This document shows, one piece after another, positions 12,901 to 19,708 of a stretch of 64,000 nt of DNA (positions within the stretch are counted from its first letter, which is position 1; each line of letters opens with the position of its first letter). The notes under the pieces are model-generated. The model ran no database searches, was not told the DNA's origin, and worked only from the letters and a program-made list of their open reading frames with translations. Made by a program: the position numbers and the translations under genes. Location: positions 1 through 64,000 of the IMG/VR virus record IMGVR_UViG_3300027509_000013; one strand, written 5' to 3'. The stretch is from a virus.

Positions 12901-15900
12901 TTAGGTCTCTTACAAAACAAGACTTAGCTGAATTGGGAATAAAGGTAGGTCAAGACATTGATCCGCAGAAGTATCCTCAGATTATCATGAGAGCAATCAT
13001 GAATCAATCTAAGAGGGATAGTAATTTATCTATCACTTCACTAACTCAAAAGTTAGTTGGTTCATTCGACATGGACCCAAGACTGGCAGTTGAGTTGGCC
13101 AAGGCTATCAATGATGCTTATAAAGCAAAAGTAATCAAGAGGAAGAGAGCACAGCTCGACAGACATCTCTCTAAGCTGAAGAAAGGAGACAAGAAGAACA
13201 AGAGTTTACATGATAGGTTAGTCGCATACATTGAGGAAGGATATTTGAATGAAGAAGCAACAAGAAAAGCAGTAGCTGCGAAGTTTGGATTTAAAGGGAT
13301 TGATAATAAGACTAGAGAGAGATTAGGAACATTATTAGACCTAATGGAGAGTCCTGATCCAAGAGTGGTTTCTAGAGCAAACAGAGAGTTTAGAGCACTA
13401 ATCAACAACTTGAAGTCAAACAGAGTAAACAGAATACTCAAAGCATTGACGAAGTATAGATATATTTCTCTATTGAGTGGATTCGGTACAGCGTTAGTGA
13501 GTTTGATCTCTTCTGGTAATTTAGTTATAGGAAGGAGAATTAGTGACAATATTAAAATAGCAAAAAGAGGTAAGGAAGCAATAAAAGCTTTTAGGCGTGC
13601 AAAATCTAAAGATGCACAACTTTACGGTAGTATATTGAATAGATCTGGTGCCGCTGTACAACTTGCGAGACAGGCATTAAAGGAAGGTAGTTTGATTATT
13701 AATCATGAGGATAATCCTACAGATGCTATTTCTAATATCGATAAGAGAGTAAATGAAATACTCCTAAGAGGTATGGCTAGAATAGGTACAGCTGAGTCAA
13801 AAGCAAGAGCAGAGCAATTACTAGCTGAATCGGGATCGACTCGAGGTGAAGGTGCAGTAGAGTTTGGAAGAGATGTATTTTCTACGGCAATGTTAGTTAT
13901 TCCAACAATGATGACTAGAACACTTCAGGCAATGGATGTATTGTTCAATACAAGAGCAATTGAAAGAAGTGCCTTTTTACTTGCTTGGGATAAGACTTTA
14001 GGTGTTAATCCTGATACTGGTTCAGAAGCATTTTTCCATGAGTTATCTACGAACATGGGAACAGGAGTTGTCTTAGATGAAAATAACTTTGAGACAACAT
14101 TTGATGAGCAATTAAATTCTAAGGTTGCAGAGATTGAAGCAGCGAATGGAGGAATAAAGATGCGTCCAGGAGAGAAGTCAATATTAGCTAAGGAATTAGT
14201 ACTTCAGAACAGAAAGAGGATTGAATTACTTACAAGAGATCAAAGAGTAGAACTTGCTACAGATGAAGATGGTGTATTCAATAAAGATTTGTTTGATGTA
14301 CTCGAGAGGAATAAGAAGACAGTCAATAATATCTCATCACAAAGAGCCTTAGATGCTTCTTTATTGAATACAGATATTCGAGGATTAATGACTGGAATGT
14401 TAGGTTATGGATTAACAATGCCAAGTAGAAGCCTGAATCAAGCAGCAAATGAAGATTCTACTAAATCTATAAGTAGAGCATTGTTGCAAATACCTATGTC
14501 AATGATATTCCCAATTGTAAAGGTAGTTGTGAATAACTATTACAATTCATATGCTCACAATCCAATGAGTATTGTTCCAAGATTAGCATTGAAAGCGATA
14601 CTTGGAGTTGATGATGTTAGAAGAAGTACTAGAACAGGTGACTTGACCATAAATGGTATTGCGTTTAAAGATCTCAAAGCATTAGCCGATACTGAAGGTG
14701 GAGATGTACTTAGATTACTTAGAAACAAAGACTCTCAGGTTAGAAAGGCAGTAGAGATAATGCAGGAAGATAAAGTAAGTAAAGAAGATTACTTTATAGG
14801 TCTAGGGATGAGTACAATTGGAGGTGTGTTAGCTATTTTAGCTGCATTCGAATGGGAAGAAGATGAAGAGGGAAATACTAAGATTAAGAAGCGAGAGTCA
14901 TTCTGGAATAAACTACAGATAACAGCCGGAGGTACTGGTGATTATTGGGAGAATAAAGACATCTTTGGCAAAGAAAGAAAAGACAACACGATCTCTGTTG
15001 GTGGATTCCATACAAGGTGGACAGAAATGCCGTCTAGTGCAACCTGGGGGATGTTAGGAGTGATTGGAGATAAGTTGGACCTAAACCACCTTGAAGACGA
15101 TGGAACGCCTTATGGTACGTCAGGATTAATAAAAGATGCTCTGTATGGAACATATGCAGAGTTCCTAGGAGAAGGATTTGGTATTAGTACCAATTTGATT
15201 GGCCAAGTAGTAAACAGTGGATTTAAAATCAGTGAGTACGAAGGTAATATTAAAGATGCAAGATTGGAGTACTCTAAAGTCCTTCAAGACGGTAAAGCAA
15301 CTGACAGAGAAAAAAGGACAGCTGAAGTAAAGCTTAATCGAGCAGTAGAAACTAATGAGAAGTTGATAGATAGAGAGAGATCTAAGCAAGGTGTCTTTAT
15401 TGGTAGAACAGTTTCATCTCAGTTTTTCCCTCCAAATGTTTATAGGCAGTCATACAAGATGATCAAAGGTGGCCAGGAAGCACCTAAAAAGAATTTAAGA
15501 ACTGGTAGTAATTTGAATGATGTACTTGGAGAAGGTAGAACAGCATCGATATTTAATTCGATTGTAAATAACATACCATTGGTAGATGCTACTTTAGAGA
15601 ATAGAGTAGATATGTATGGTAATCCAATTCCAGAAAATTTTGATCTAATTCTTGCACCTGATAGATGGGAAGACCATATAGGTAGTTACATTAAGAATGT
15701 AGAAAGAGATCCAGATATGGACTTTATGATTAATGAATTGCCAATTGATTACAATGACATAAAGATGTCTAAAAGTGCTGCTCGTAGGACTAAAAACTTT
15801 GAGTATTATCCAAGGGAAGCACAAAAAGAATTAGATGATATCTGGCATGAGCAATTTGGAATTGAAGTCAAAAAACAAATTCCACAACTTAGACAAATGA

Positions 15901-16010
15901 GTGAGGATCAGCAACTTGCATGGGTCAAGTCAATTGCTAAGAGAGTCAAGGTTACAGAAGAATATAGGGCTGCGAAAGAAAGATTGAAAAAAGAAATTCC
16001 AGAAAAGTAA
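927..16010 (+). CDS. Giant polyvalent virion protein (5,027 aa; JAB/RadC-like, ParB-like and zincin domains)
   Basis: The start ATG at 927 follows a terminator and an A/T-rich leader. Visible order: acidic P-rich N terminus; hydrophobic stretch ~505-558; acidic D/G/P-rich linker ~811-904; second low-complexity D/G/E/T linker ~1158-1258; RadC-like JAB domain with H1766-N-H1768-P-S-G and D1779; coiled-coil segment ~1990-2060; DdrB-like ParB domain from ~2388 with GNNRTMSG near 2475; zinc metallopeptidase motif H3217-E-A-G-H3221; hydrophobic segments ~4176-4201 and ~4622-4643 in a long helical C-terminal part. This is the architecture of phage polyvalent proteins, which are thought to be packaged and injected with the DNA to counter host defences (established for the class). 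F-E-S-K occurs six times, at 1631, 2089, 2204, 2811, 3368 and 3788, and the copies bracket the domains. No RNA polymerase catalytic motif was convincing. Exact boundaries are by eye. Confidence 0.8.
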   Translation: MEDNTNLKDQNQTEENLQDESTQTAVTDPPVTDPPVEETPKPKIDPFVSFIRQQAAATGKDISNKDVLALYKQNVNNKADYIAKSYADAGKTLSITQAREMGRRLGIPQEDFDGIDNVRYDDTIDSKIVDHVKKRGEEKGALNFKGGTTEDLENAVAAQRKKITGASGGFGSLYGGQVRVGENEEEEISDRLVKEWEEDQVKDQQYKKVLEEKNLPIVRYDDLFKKYSQDENNPTTVRNNANSHMNRYITAMSDRTKVLADKVTDRQEKELMGLLIAREEIDGFDVNKQSPEFQRWFDSSGKTASQIYEFKQFNSSLVEDDDGNITSYQDDLNEFVRKNQKEVDKRGLGAYLFADQKGQSSMASLVVGAAINSFNSTFTIADRDFNDDLEELQNKKYSRDEVQGLMKKIGERNYKRDLRSALMSASPSNFTGPSAYDFIPVPVASGGTVNVRFDSKDKAVDIFTDNKKIIPKEDWTKEQQEAFNKAQTDPSLRKQRGYNLRPIGKGVVEASAGMVPLIAATYMTGGLATAAGATTLGVQAVSGSTAALVTYAQTYGDNYKSHLAQGFGDKEARAYARRISGVEAFIGAAVGPIERKFGTIRANQTRRALGEAAQEAHSVAARAAVGQATANVAESTYQKAFWSSAKKKLGQYAKDGAGEVLEELFVLNDTAAHNASLGRTDSDVTADDIFTTAAVSFLTGASFSTMSNPGVSIEDLDNSILHIGRHYNQFEKNKSITGIQLGETEAENTAKEEMLVRSREGYVISDKHAKRTGILLSGENMQEVNDLILESAKTPDADTDYDAEIGAIYDRALEESADAEPVTDTDDDGPGGDDGGSDDDDTGGPDDPDAAPTPDTLVDDLFDDPAAVTVDNPDDLVEVGGEADTDVEIDPEADAEVEPVSTRPQTIADIETVSDILAEEGRGSNSFSFQDENGNTKTFARDEDGDFINLENGETASDTDLENLRDSMLADNDVEIDYDLEGNVSSNEGAYVRYGNNSGYIVEHDGNHYVETLDGDLQLIESGSSETSASELGITGIQGASTRTADIGRAKSKVKNTVNGVVGVFEGDGSKGTVEIGGQNYDFVKGKYDPTTKSAVVTVTRNGKKTNVKGEDALSILQDQAAHKLGKSRKNITADDVKRTASEINKEPGISEPKPRGKVGTRKVQQSGSDRDNAGNDGTESGAEPGRDGDTGATDTDNEPGADGEGTGTTNAADVNSGAADGSAKQSGDTRPAGEGSTSEPTRPSSSRKGHGFTKSEPYRAINGKSYYYEGGKWRGATSGRALSDAKSAELTAEIGKRIISQATLHLNSQNIFAGSQIITDFLNSEITVGEDIIEQFIKEQNPELYKMLLGYRDHIRESGVKIVGYDNTADFQAATGQANPNPDITANTNVNSDTSTDVNIISTPSAEIISELQKLGTVEEKLNWLKDKGLLEPMVVNGQEFNGAEWESRKIVMMKIGNVSIPFYISTGKGGKKDVAKHKWYPVFGIGQEGWLNKGSTAEINEYYKSPVFAKFAKILNEGVGNADFRGDNDTGRIKDGIAFIEDTNFAPVNDAMNIESTPAKSNKDVQGFYDHASNVLNAVTDELKAIELSQSQKAQTANNIASRTEGDRDAGLSLGFTDANNPNAEGDVFESKVEDSDPSNPANQLSFFDENGDPIVFAAESKGEPYVDPDLVPDEQRVQTQWNESKNIQFTGTTKVKDASDVAHIFRLLENKAVEQAYVVHVDSEGNSHIQHMSMGGVAGTVVDPKLIVAGVSKFKSEKVYLIHNHPSGNLEPSQADFNITAKVRNGLRPLGIPVEHVIMDTYKQEYTVIDQNNEASFEKRSKKDYSDVPLQTFTMDEQSVDPTVLGQKISASNDVAKFFQNNRFTARPKGGVLILDRKNTIVGHFAHPDGISDLKPLLDQMAAVNGSGIITYGNTRRYQRITAPNMQKTFDDLDYKYLDDVTFKSEGSDIEGYLSAAEEGLSLNEQHEKYGTDPISNSEVNEPSDSPQQKDVRAQIDEKRKELESAKKAYSKKAREIHEHLIADQKDLFGQRDSVLKAQTGLFEVQRIDADPQDILAPLKANIERIRKEINSLSRSLEAPQTGSLFESKVPEDNNLDVPFSRPLINSLLANLRSKNEDVAAEIFEAIRDKRASDTGEFAMDEYVDSIEDLTFKNVVDILRATTEQDIFNTRDAINYLNKIGDPNIGRILKETVKLSGDSIFESKPQPEITPIEVLDDSHIDAFNETGLVPNNIISTIANKIKNKQQLSNNEMEIYNAAPLLVEAELYDPLGQSESPKSAVYKDGKIHIDFSNFSNSDVSQAMIDSFMDKNRGNIEEALESRLKKSPLFKDYFDVATGERVDTTEADSEADFYSPDAEDGENGEVGTNISERYDQAEKIYGNEEAVKLVNGQRVKGRFVLAPFDSITPSHNPNTFEKSEGFPTENGVTVNDRDYESDKNAQKAVKEFSKDYTDAAFTGGNIIVSKDGIVMSGNNRTMSGQLADSDAMSDYYKILPIKLKQAGIEVPDGVDLQDGKYGLWIEWDAPNPVYSVNEFAKFNEDPTKAKSTVDTFRTTKSKLTTDSVNGLLSVVPDNRFPETYYAKGEKAKQFADWVVSNGIYPKLRVSEIYDAKNKELTFRGSMLAQLVSVGLLIDDSTTQLFDKKRMSPYLDRLSQMGKVFNSLLGTDLDMSDNINGALKLLNDYGQNNGGEKSFLRWARGLGIGTDGGGIQNNPMDVAIAYMLSGESKSSNMRKDFGKRISVAKDADSQAGIGLEGTDSRSKFDLVQKSLEVLSRDNSLQPSVRQELAFLASQDFSEDSKFRATEKGGIFESKVNLTPIQRIYQDVLAGGQPKIIEALETGVEKAIKSISPGVYQSMIDAGLTNADILKAVASGDQLVVNKKSKILDKISQMSADGLMKVSAADLFQAKQADFTDNGITLSDVKGAIGEVESGNEIPASLMTEAGIDVLPFDDNVKSVSSYLENRGFPKPIAKLAEEIYRTYPSGTGDIKTAAKSAMAIVNPMRSAMNLSTYYPFTDLQKGYIKQEFEIESDNDFNDVVRALFDDYMDGKSHPVMDMVGTWVKAAYQNAIDIGVPMKGRNADIIQALNLKEGNVFTTGDSIVLDNKGYFIEGVDKVNGQRFYNLIDVASKRSLRLSEAEVEERGVKEKYKLDPKRQKVIDLVTDVLKDIVPNLSITYFTSDQYRAHRGYNANAFMNTAKGWLALNMELATTQSIRHEAGHFVIQDHFKTNPEALIDMHKVVVGVLENGTAREKALARQVQAHVDQYGATQAKLAGTSIERVKAEEYLVELAALLADNKEQISKKNWAEIIDNIVDYVKKLFKTDFDFDIADADEAIDFINGVATRLGGSPPVNVATPVSQNPVQGLFESKFDELFTKGEKVTVYYPAVDRAGLETTSGRVYMEAEVGGIFDDSKTGQRLVKIGKNYYPRTAFSRDAQGRVVINTYDAEITGPSTLNADDTAKVDEIIKIYLNHNPDMTGKEIYDAQRSKAFKRLGVKKGYVQERFDLITKDEAGRKAELGFQKSEQDRLKNKNINNTLKRAIQLLSADFRALAEAEGVILENDNAETDYVNQKIADLLDEHANTPESIEAFYREFRKHQPTILGSNEVFDGKDGVKDQMDPRIFVGTMYRLIAAYGSFKDTLMTGLLDDIHVAMVADLTKLSSNSGLMLLGHTEKYSGLPSNVKMDEILRDIDYAITKELNNKKIGNSKSAQKEIDALTNKLKVTDKDISDVVDALDKTGFFKDLSDAVTPDDLGLSDLIAKADREINDDGTNNSDLDNDAENEFIFESKAVDPSKKLRRIVNIAFNDAYFNKRKKAGNSDFLRGKDPMVRIKKALETYFIQKMQGGLFGSANNNNKADIKEFYRQYPSVAKQIEKQYLKMQKQIATDIINTKGNADLKSILQRSYKSVNKTSKVVPIDKLLADSKNTGRVVRDALDRLRLKMSYAKDPVVRARILDAIQKLEQVKANLVYDESKIDINNPKFSRSINKSLRSLTKQDLAELGIKVGQDIDPQKYPQIIMRAIMNQSKRDSNLSITSLTQKLVGSFDMDPRLAVELAKAINDAYKAKVIKRKRAQLDRHLSKLKKGDKKNKSLHDRLVAYIEEGYLNEEATRKAVAAKFGFKGIDNKTRERLGTLLDLMESPDPRVVSRANREFRALINNLKSNRVNRILKALTKYRYISLLSGFGTALVSLISSGNLVIGRRISDNIKIAKRGKEAIKAFRRAKSKDAQLYGSILNRSGAAVQLARQALKEGSLIINHEDNPTDAISNIDKRVNEILLRGMARIGTAESKARAEQLLAESGSTRGEGAVEFGRDVFSTAMLVIPTMMTRTLQAMDVLFNTRAIERSAFLLAWDKTLGVNPDTGSEAFFHELSTNMGTGVVLDENNFETTFDEQLNSKVAEIEAANGGIKMRPGEKSILAKELVLQNRKRIELLTRDQRVELATDEDGVFNKDLFDVLERNKKTVNNISSQRALDASLLNTDIRGLMTGMLGYGLTMPSRSLNQAANEDSTKSISRALLQIPMSMIFPIVKVVVNNYYNSYAHNPMSIVPRLALKAILGVDDVRRSTRTGDLTINGIAFKDLKALADTEGGDVLRLLRNKDSQVRKAVEIMQEDKVSKEDYFIGLGMSTIGGVLAILAAFEWEEDEEGNTKIKKRESFWNKLQITAGGTGDYWENKDIFGKERKDNTISVGGFHTRWTEMPSSATWGMLGVIGDKLDLNHLEDDGTPYGTSGLIKDALYGTYAEFLGEGFGISTNLIGQVVNSGFKISEYEGNIKDARLEYSKVLQDGKATDREKRTAEVKLNRAVETNEKLIDRERSKQGVFIGRTVSSQFFPPNVYRQSYKMIKGGQEAPKKNLRTGSNLNDVLGEGRTASIFNSIVNNIPLVDATLENRVDMYGNPIPENFDLILAPDRWEDHIGSYIKNVERDPDMDFMINELPIDYNDIKMSKSAARRTKNFEYYPREAQKELDDIWHEQFGIEVKKQIPQLRQMSEDQQLAWVKSIAKRVKVTEEYRAAKERLKKEIPEK

Positions 16011-16039
16011 ATAATAAATAAATAATTTATTTATATTTG
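16010..16039 (+). promoter_or_regulatory. Bacteroidetes-type promoter for the replication block
   Basis: TATATTTG at 16032-16039 is a perfect Bacteroidetes -7 box (TAnnTTTG). It is preceded by an AATAAATAA...TTTATT tract shared with the other promoters in this window. It lies upstream of the gene at 16073. Confidence 0.6.
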
Positions 16040-16058
16040 TGATGTTGTATAATAATTA

Positions 16059-16072
16059 AACCATTTAGAATC
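16059..16072 (+). promoter_or_regulatory. Leader motif AACCATTTAGAATC directly before ATG
   Basis: One of about ten copies of the AACCATTTARAATCA leader that ends at or just before a start codon. It probably acts in translation initiation, since no Shine-Dalgarno sequence is present and Bacteroidetes starts prefer A-rich leaders. Confidence 0.5.
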
Positions 16073-16666
16073 ATGGATGACATCATATCAATAGAGTCCT
16101 GCGACTTCAGGACTGGGGTAATCGCAAGTGTGGGCCCAATTCGTAACAGTAGTGCAGGCGATGAATACAGATATTCTCGTAGCATTTATTTTAATAATGG
16201 AGATAAAGGAGTCTACTGGCATAATGACCGATTAGAGTTAGCAATGCTTGTCAAGGATGACGTATGCCATTATCAAAAAGAGATAATCACAAAGATTAAT
16301 CACGAAGACCAAAATAATCCTCATGTTTATGATAGGATTGTGAAAATCTATACAAGTGTATCACCTCATGTATTGAAGTCTCAGGAAGCATTTGTTCGGT
16401 ACAATGAATTCATGCGTGAGTCTAGAGAAATCGCAATGCAGATGATGACTTTTAAGTATGGCTCTTTGAGTGCTGCGGATAAGAAGAAGTTGAAAAACGA
16501 AACACTTATTAGTGATTTGAAGAATTTGAGTGCTGAGGCTTTCTCAGTGATGAAGTCGAATTACATCTCAGAGGATTATGGAGTTGAGGAAAAGAAGCCA
16601 TTAGAAGAGGTAGATCCGGAACTTGCAAAAGAAGTAAGTAAGAAAGAACAAGAATTAGATAGTTAA
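16073..16666 (+). CDS. Conserved-looking phage protein of unknown function (197 aa)
   Basis: I do not recognise the family. The N-terminal half looks like a small beta domain (RSIYFNNGDKGVYWH). The C-terminal half is helical and ends in a charged acidic/lysine tail. It is the first gene after a promoter and leader motif and is followed 18 nt later by the SSB-like gene, so a replication-linked role is possible but only inferred. Confidence 0.6.
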   Translation: MDDIISIESCDFRTGVIASVGPIRNSSAGDEYRYSRSIYFNNGDKGVYWHNDRLELAMLVKDDVCHYQKEIITKINHEDQNNPHVYDRIVKIYTSVSPHVLKSQEAFVRYNEFMRESREIAMQMMTFKYGSLSAADKKKLKNETLISDLKNLSAEAFSVMKSNYISEDYGVEEKKPLEEVDPELAKEVSKKEQELDS

Positions 16667-16684
16667 CATTTTCAATTAAAAATA

Positions 16685-17725
16685 ATGATTGCAGAAGAAT
16701 TAAAAAGTAATGACCTGACATGGTTGAGAATTTACAATGGTGTCATAGTCCAGACCCTAGCTAAGGGGTATGAGCCGCCACAAGGATTAGCGGAGGATCA
16801 GTACATGTCAAGGAAAATAACCAAAGGGAAGTATCAGGATCAGAATGAGTATTATAAAGAATATAAAACTCTTACTGGTCTAATGAAGCCACCTCAAGTC
16901 AAAAGAGGTCAATTTGGTCTTGAAATAATGGTTTTCCTAGATTCTGGAGGTACAGACGTTTGTTTGACTTTAAGCACGAAGGATAATGCAGGTCAAGCAT
17001 TTATGAGAGCATTTAGGAACATTAGACTTAACGAACAAATTAAGTTTAATGGTCGAAGATATAATCGTAAAAGTGATGGCAAAGAGACTACTGGATTCTG
17101 GATGTATCAGAGAGGGAATGATGGAACATTTGAAGCAGGAAACTCTCAGGTAAATGATTTTCATTTGTGGGATGATTTACCAAAACCAATAAAAAGATAT
17201 GATGCTGATAAAGGTAGAGAAGTAGACGATTATGGACCTGCACAAAAGTTCTTGTTTGATTCATTGGTTGCTACGCTGACACAAGTTTATCCTGGTTGGT
17301 ATTATGATGCTCAAAGTGGTAAAGGAAAGGTTGTTAACACAAATAACAATCAGCAACAGAATTATAATCAGAATCAACAGCAACAGCAGAATCAGCAACA
17401 GAATTATAATCAGCAGAATCAGCAACAGCAGAATCAGCAGCAGAATTATAATCAGCAACAGAATCAGCAGCAGAATTATAATCAGCAGAATCAGCAACAG
17501 AATCAGCAACAGCAGAATCAGCAACAGAATTATAATCAGCAACAGAATCAGCAACAGCAGAATACTCAGCAAAATCAGCAGCATAGTTCGCAGATTAGTC
17601 AAAATCAGCCCCTGATGGGTGATCCTAATAAGCAGCAACAATATCAGCAAAATCCACCACCGCCAAGTCAGGAGCAATATGGTGAGCAGTTTAATCAAGG
17701 AGTACCTGACGACCTTCCATTTTAA
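16685..17725 (+). CDS. SSB-like protein with Q/N-rich (prion-like) linker and acidic tip
   Basis: Residues 1-~215 form a folded domain rich in beta segments (GLEIMVFLDSGG, TGFWMYQRG). Residues ~218-305 are almost only Q and N with periodic Y (NQQQNYNQ units). The C terminus is GVPDDLPF, closely matching the D-D-x-I/L-P-F tip by which bacterial SSBs bind partner proteins. The lengths exceed a normal SSB (~160-180 aa) because of the linker. The next gene is Gp157-like, a family often found beside SSB and recombinases in phages, which supports the call. The OB fold itself is inferred, not shown. Alternative: another ssDNA-binding replication protein that has converged on the same tip. Confidence 0.55.
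   Translation: MIAEELKSNDLTWLRIYNGVIVQTLAKGYEPPQGLAEDQYMSRKITKGKYQDQNEYYKEYKTLTGLMKPPQVKRGQFGLEIMVFLDSGGTDVCLTLSTKDNAGQAFMRAFRNIRLNEQIKFNGRRYNRKSDGKETTGFWMYQRGNDGTFEAGNSQVNDFHLWDDLPKPIKRYDADKGREVDDYGPAQKFLFDSLVATLTQVYPGWYYDAQSGKGKVVNTNNNQQQNYNQNQQQQQNQQQNYNQQNQQQQNQQQNYNQQQNQQQNYNQQNQQQNQQQQNQQQNYNQQQNQQQQNTQQNQQHSSQISQNQPLMGDPNKQQQYQQNPPPPSQEQYGEQFNQGVPDDLPF
17338..17610 (+). repeat. Tandem CAGCAACAG / AATTATAATCAG repeats encoding the Q/N linker
   Basis: Imperfect short tandem units (CAG CAA CAG and AAT TAT AAT CAG) run through this stretch of the SSB-like gene. The Gln codons CAG and CAA are mixed, so the tract is partly maintained at protein level, but its length is likely to vary between relatives by slippage. 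Confidence 0.85.
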
Positions 17726-17744
17726 AAATCAAAATTAAAATCTA

Positions 17745-18419
17745 ATGCAAAAGAAACTATACGAATTAACAGAAGAGCAAGTCAATCTCCAATTCAAAAT
17801 CGAAAGAATTGGAGAGATACTTGCCACAGAAGAGCTTACTCCTGAATTGGAGTATGAACTTAAAGAGCTTGAAGCAGAGATGGCGTTCTCTCAAGTGAAT
17901 GCAAACTCTAAGATCATGAGTATCTGGAAAGTCATTCAGAACATGAAGCAAGACATCGATATGATCAATGGTGAGTTGAAGCCATTCAAGGATGAGGCAG
18001 CGAGACTTGGATCACGTATTAAAAAGAAGAAGAATGATATAGCTAGACTGGAAAGGTATGTTGATTCTTACTATACTGCCATAAAGCATGATAAGTCGAA
18101 GAATGTTGATCATGGATTATTTACTATCGGTTTTACACGAAAGCAGCTGTATGAGATTCCTCAGAAATTAGTTATGGGTTTAAAGAAATTGCTCAATTTC
18201 AGCACATCGATTAAGAGAGATGCCTTTAATGAATTTTGTGATGAGAATGATATCTCTGATACTGATAAGAAGTTATTGAAGAAGTTACTCAATGATGCAG
18301 TGGACAGAACATTTGATCCATCGTTGGCTAAGTCTGAGTACAATAAGATTATCAAGCCAGTTGCTACTACAAGTGATTTATGTGATTATAGTGATACACG
18401 AGTCCTTAAATTTAAGTAA
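17745..18419 (+). CDS. Gp157-like coiled-coil protein
   Basis: It begins MQKKLYELTEEQ and has long N-terminal helices ~1-115 with regular charged heptads, followed by HGLFTIGFTRKQ. This is the layout of the siphovirus Gp157 family, in which a coiled coil precedes a short strand segment; family members sit with SSB and recombination genes. The C-terminal ~90 residues are helical and not part of the usual family length. The gene lies 19 nt after the SSB-like gene and overlaps the next gene by one base. Role in recombination or ssDNA handling is inferred from context. Confidence 0.5.
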   Translation: MQKKLYELTEEQVNLQFKIERIGEILATEELTPELEYELKELEAEMAFSQVNANSKIMSIWKVIQNMKQDIDMINGELKPFKDEAARLGSRIKKKKNDIARLERYVDSYYTAIKHDKSKNVDHGLFTIGFTRKQLYEIPQKLVMGLKKLLNFSTSIKRDAFNEFCDENDISDTDKKLLKKLLNDAVDRTFDPSLAKSEYNKIIKPVATTSDLCDYSDTRVLKFK

Positions 18420-18733
18420 TGAAGCACGTAAAGATCATAGAAGAGGTAACTATTGATTTCGACAATGGAGTTGTAGGAAAGTATGGTCCTGGAGTTTGCA
18501 TTAAAGTAGTAGGATATTTAGCAACTCAGTTAGTTGGTCAGGGATATGCTCGATACACGTCAAAGTCTAGGTTTAAGTCTTATTGGAATGAAACGGAGAG
18601 AATGGCTAAGAATAAAAAAGCTATGGGTAAGGTTCAGGCAATGAATATGGCCAATAAGAAAATCTTAGGTGATGGCTCAGAGTATTATAAGATCAATGGA
18701 AACCTAGTTAGAACGACGAGTAAAACTTTATAG
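18419..18733 (+). CDS. Unknown small basic protein (104 aa)
   Basis: It overlaps the previous stop by one base (TAATG) and ends directly before the primase ATG, so the three genes are translationally coupled. It is rich in K, Y and G, with a possible nucleic-acid-binding character. I do not recognise a family. Confidence 0.6.
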   Translation: MKHVKIIEEVTIDFDNGVVGKYGPGVCIKVVGYLATQLVGQGYARYTSKSRFKSYWNETERMAKNKKAMGKVQAMNMANKKILGDGSEYYKINGNLVRTTSKTL

Positions 18734-19708
18734 ATGTGGGAAATAGATGTCGTATCATATTACCTTGGAACACCATATCGGCTTAACGAATTAGTTCGAA
18801 GTCCGATCGGGGTTAATAGAAGCGGCAAGCAGTTTCAAACACAGCTTTACGACGGCAAGTTTTACTGGAAAGATTACGGATATCAAAGTCCACATGGTCA
18901 TGATATCTATGCTCTGATAGTTGAGTTAGAACCAGGAATAACTTCTCGAGATGATGCCTACGAATTCGCAAAAGCAAAGGGTTGGGCAAAAGGGAATAGT
19001 TACAAGCCAAAGACAGTAAGTATATTCGACATGATAGGCAGCGTAAAGACGCCAACTGTTTATGAGTATGATGATCTGAGTTATGAACACTTCGGGTACT
19101 ATGAGTCCTTAATGGTGCCCGAAGATGTTCTTCATAGGTTTGCAATGAAGAAGCTGTTGAAGATATACAAGAATGATGTAGTAATCTTCGAGCATGATAT
19201 TGAGAATTATGGATTCTATTGGGAATTCTTTAAATCTAAGAAAGGATATATGCCATTCAATTACCCTTGGAAGGGAGATAAGAGAATAGCATTTAGTCAT
19301 ACAGCAATTACTGGTCTTGAAGGCTTAATGCAGATAGACTGGACGGCAAGAGACTTATGGATAACAAAGGCGATGAAAGACATCCTATGCCTTGTATCAT
19401 GTGGGTTTAATACGATAGGAGTAAGTGGAGAAGCCATGTTGAAGTATTTGAAGATATGGATGGGTTACTTTCTTTTGAAATTCGAGCGAGTAATCTTCTG
19501 GATGGACCCAGACCCCGCAGGATATAGATTAGTACATGAGATGAATAGACATTATAGAGGATTTTATGTCTGTGAGGGTAATCCGTTGATTGGTAAAGAC
19601 CCAAGTGATATCCTCCTGAGAACCGGTAATAGATTTTGGATAAACCATTTAGCAAGTAAAGTAATAGATAGTTCACAAATTCGTCTGTATGATGGCAAAA
19701 AACGATAA
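18734..19708 (+). CDS. Toprim-domain DNA primase-like protein
   Basis: The N-terminal ~110 residues resemble the primase N-terminal domain of phages that have lost the CHC2 zinc ligands (YDGKFYWKDYGYQSPHGHD). The Toprim core is at ~215-270: LWITKAMKDILCL replaces the usual E-containing first motif, a variant seen in phage primases of the TKSxKD type, and FWMDPDPAGY supplies the D-x-D-x-A-G motif. It would make RNA primers for the phage polymerase. At 324 aa it has no helicase domain. The start ATG directly follows the preceding stop. The next small gene overlaps its 3' end by 20 bp. Confidence 0.75.
   Translation: MWEIDVVSYYLGTPYRLNELVRSPIGVNRSGKQFQTQLYDGKFYWKDYGYQSPHGHDIYALIVELEPGITSRDDAYEFAKAKGWAKGNSYKPKTVSIFDMIGSVKTPTVYEYDDLSYEHFGYYESLMVPEDVLHRFAMKKLLKIYKNDVVIFEHDIENYGFYWEFFKSKKGYMPFNYPWKGDKRIAFSHTAITGLEGLMQIDWTARDLWITKAMKDILCLVSCGFNTIGVSGEAMLKYLKIWMGYFLLKFERVIFWMDPDPAGYRLVHEMNRHYRGFYVCEGNPLIGKDPSDILLRTGNRFWINHLASKVIDSSQIRLYDGKKR

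Noticed and set aside
17261-17698. 145-codon minus-strand Leu/Ile frame over the Q/N repeat
   Set aside because: It is the antisense of CAG/CAA/AAT repeats and has no leader.
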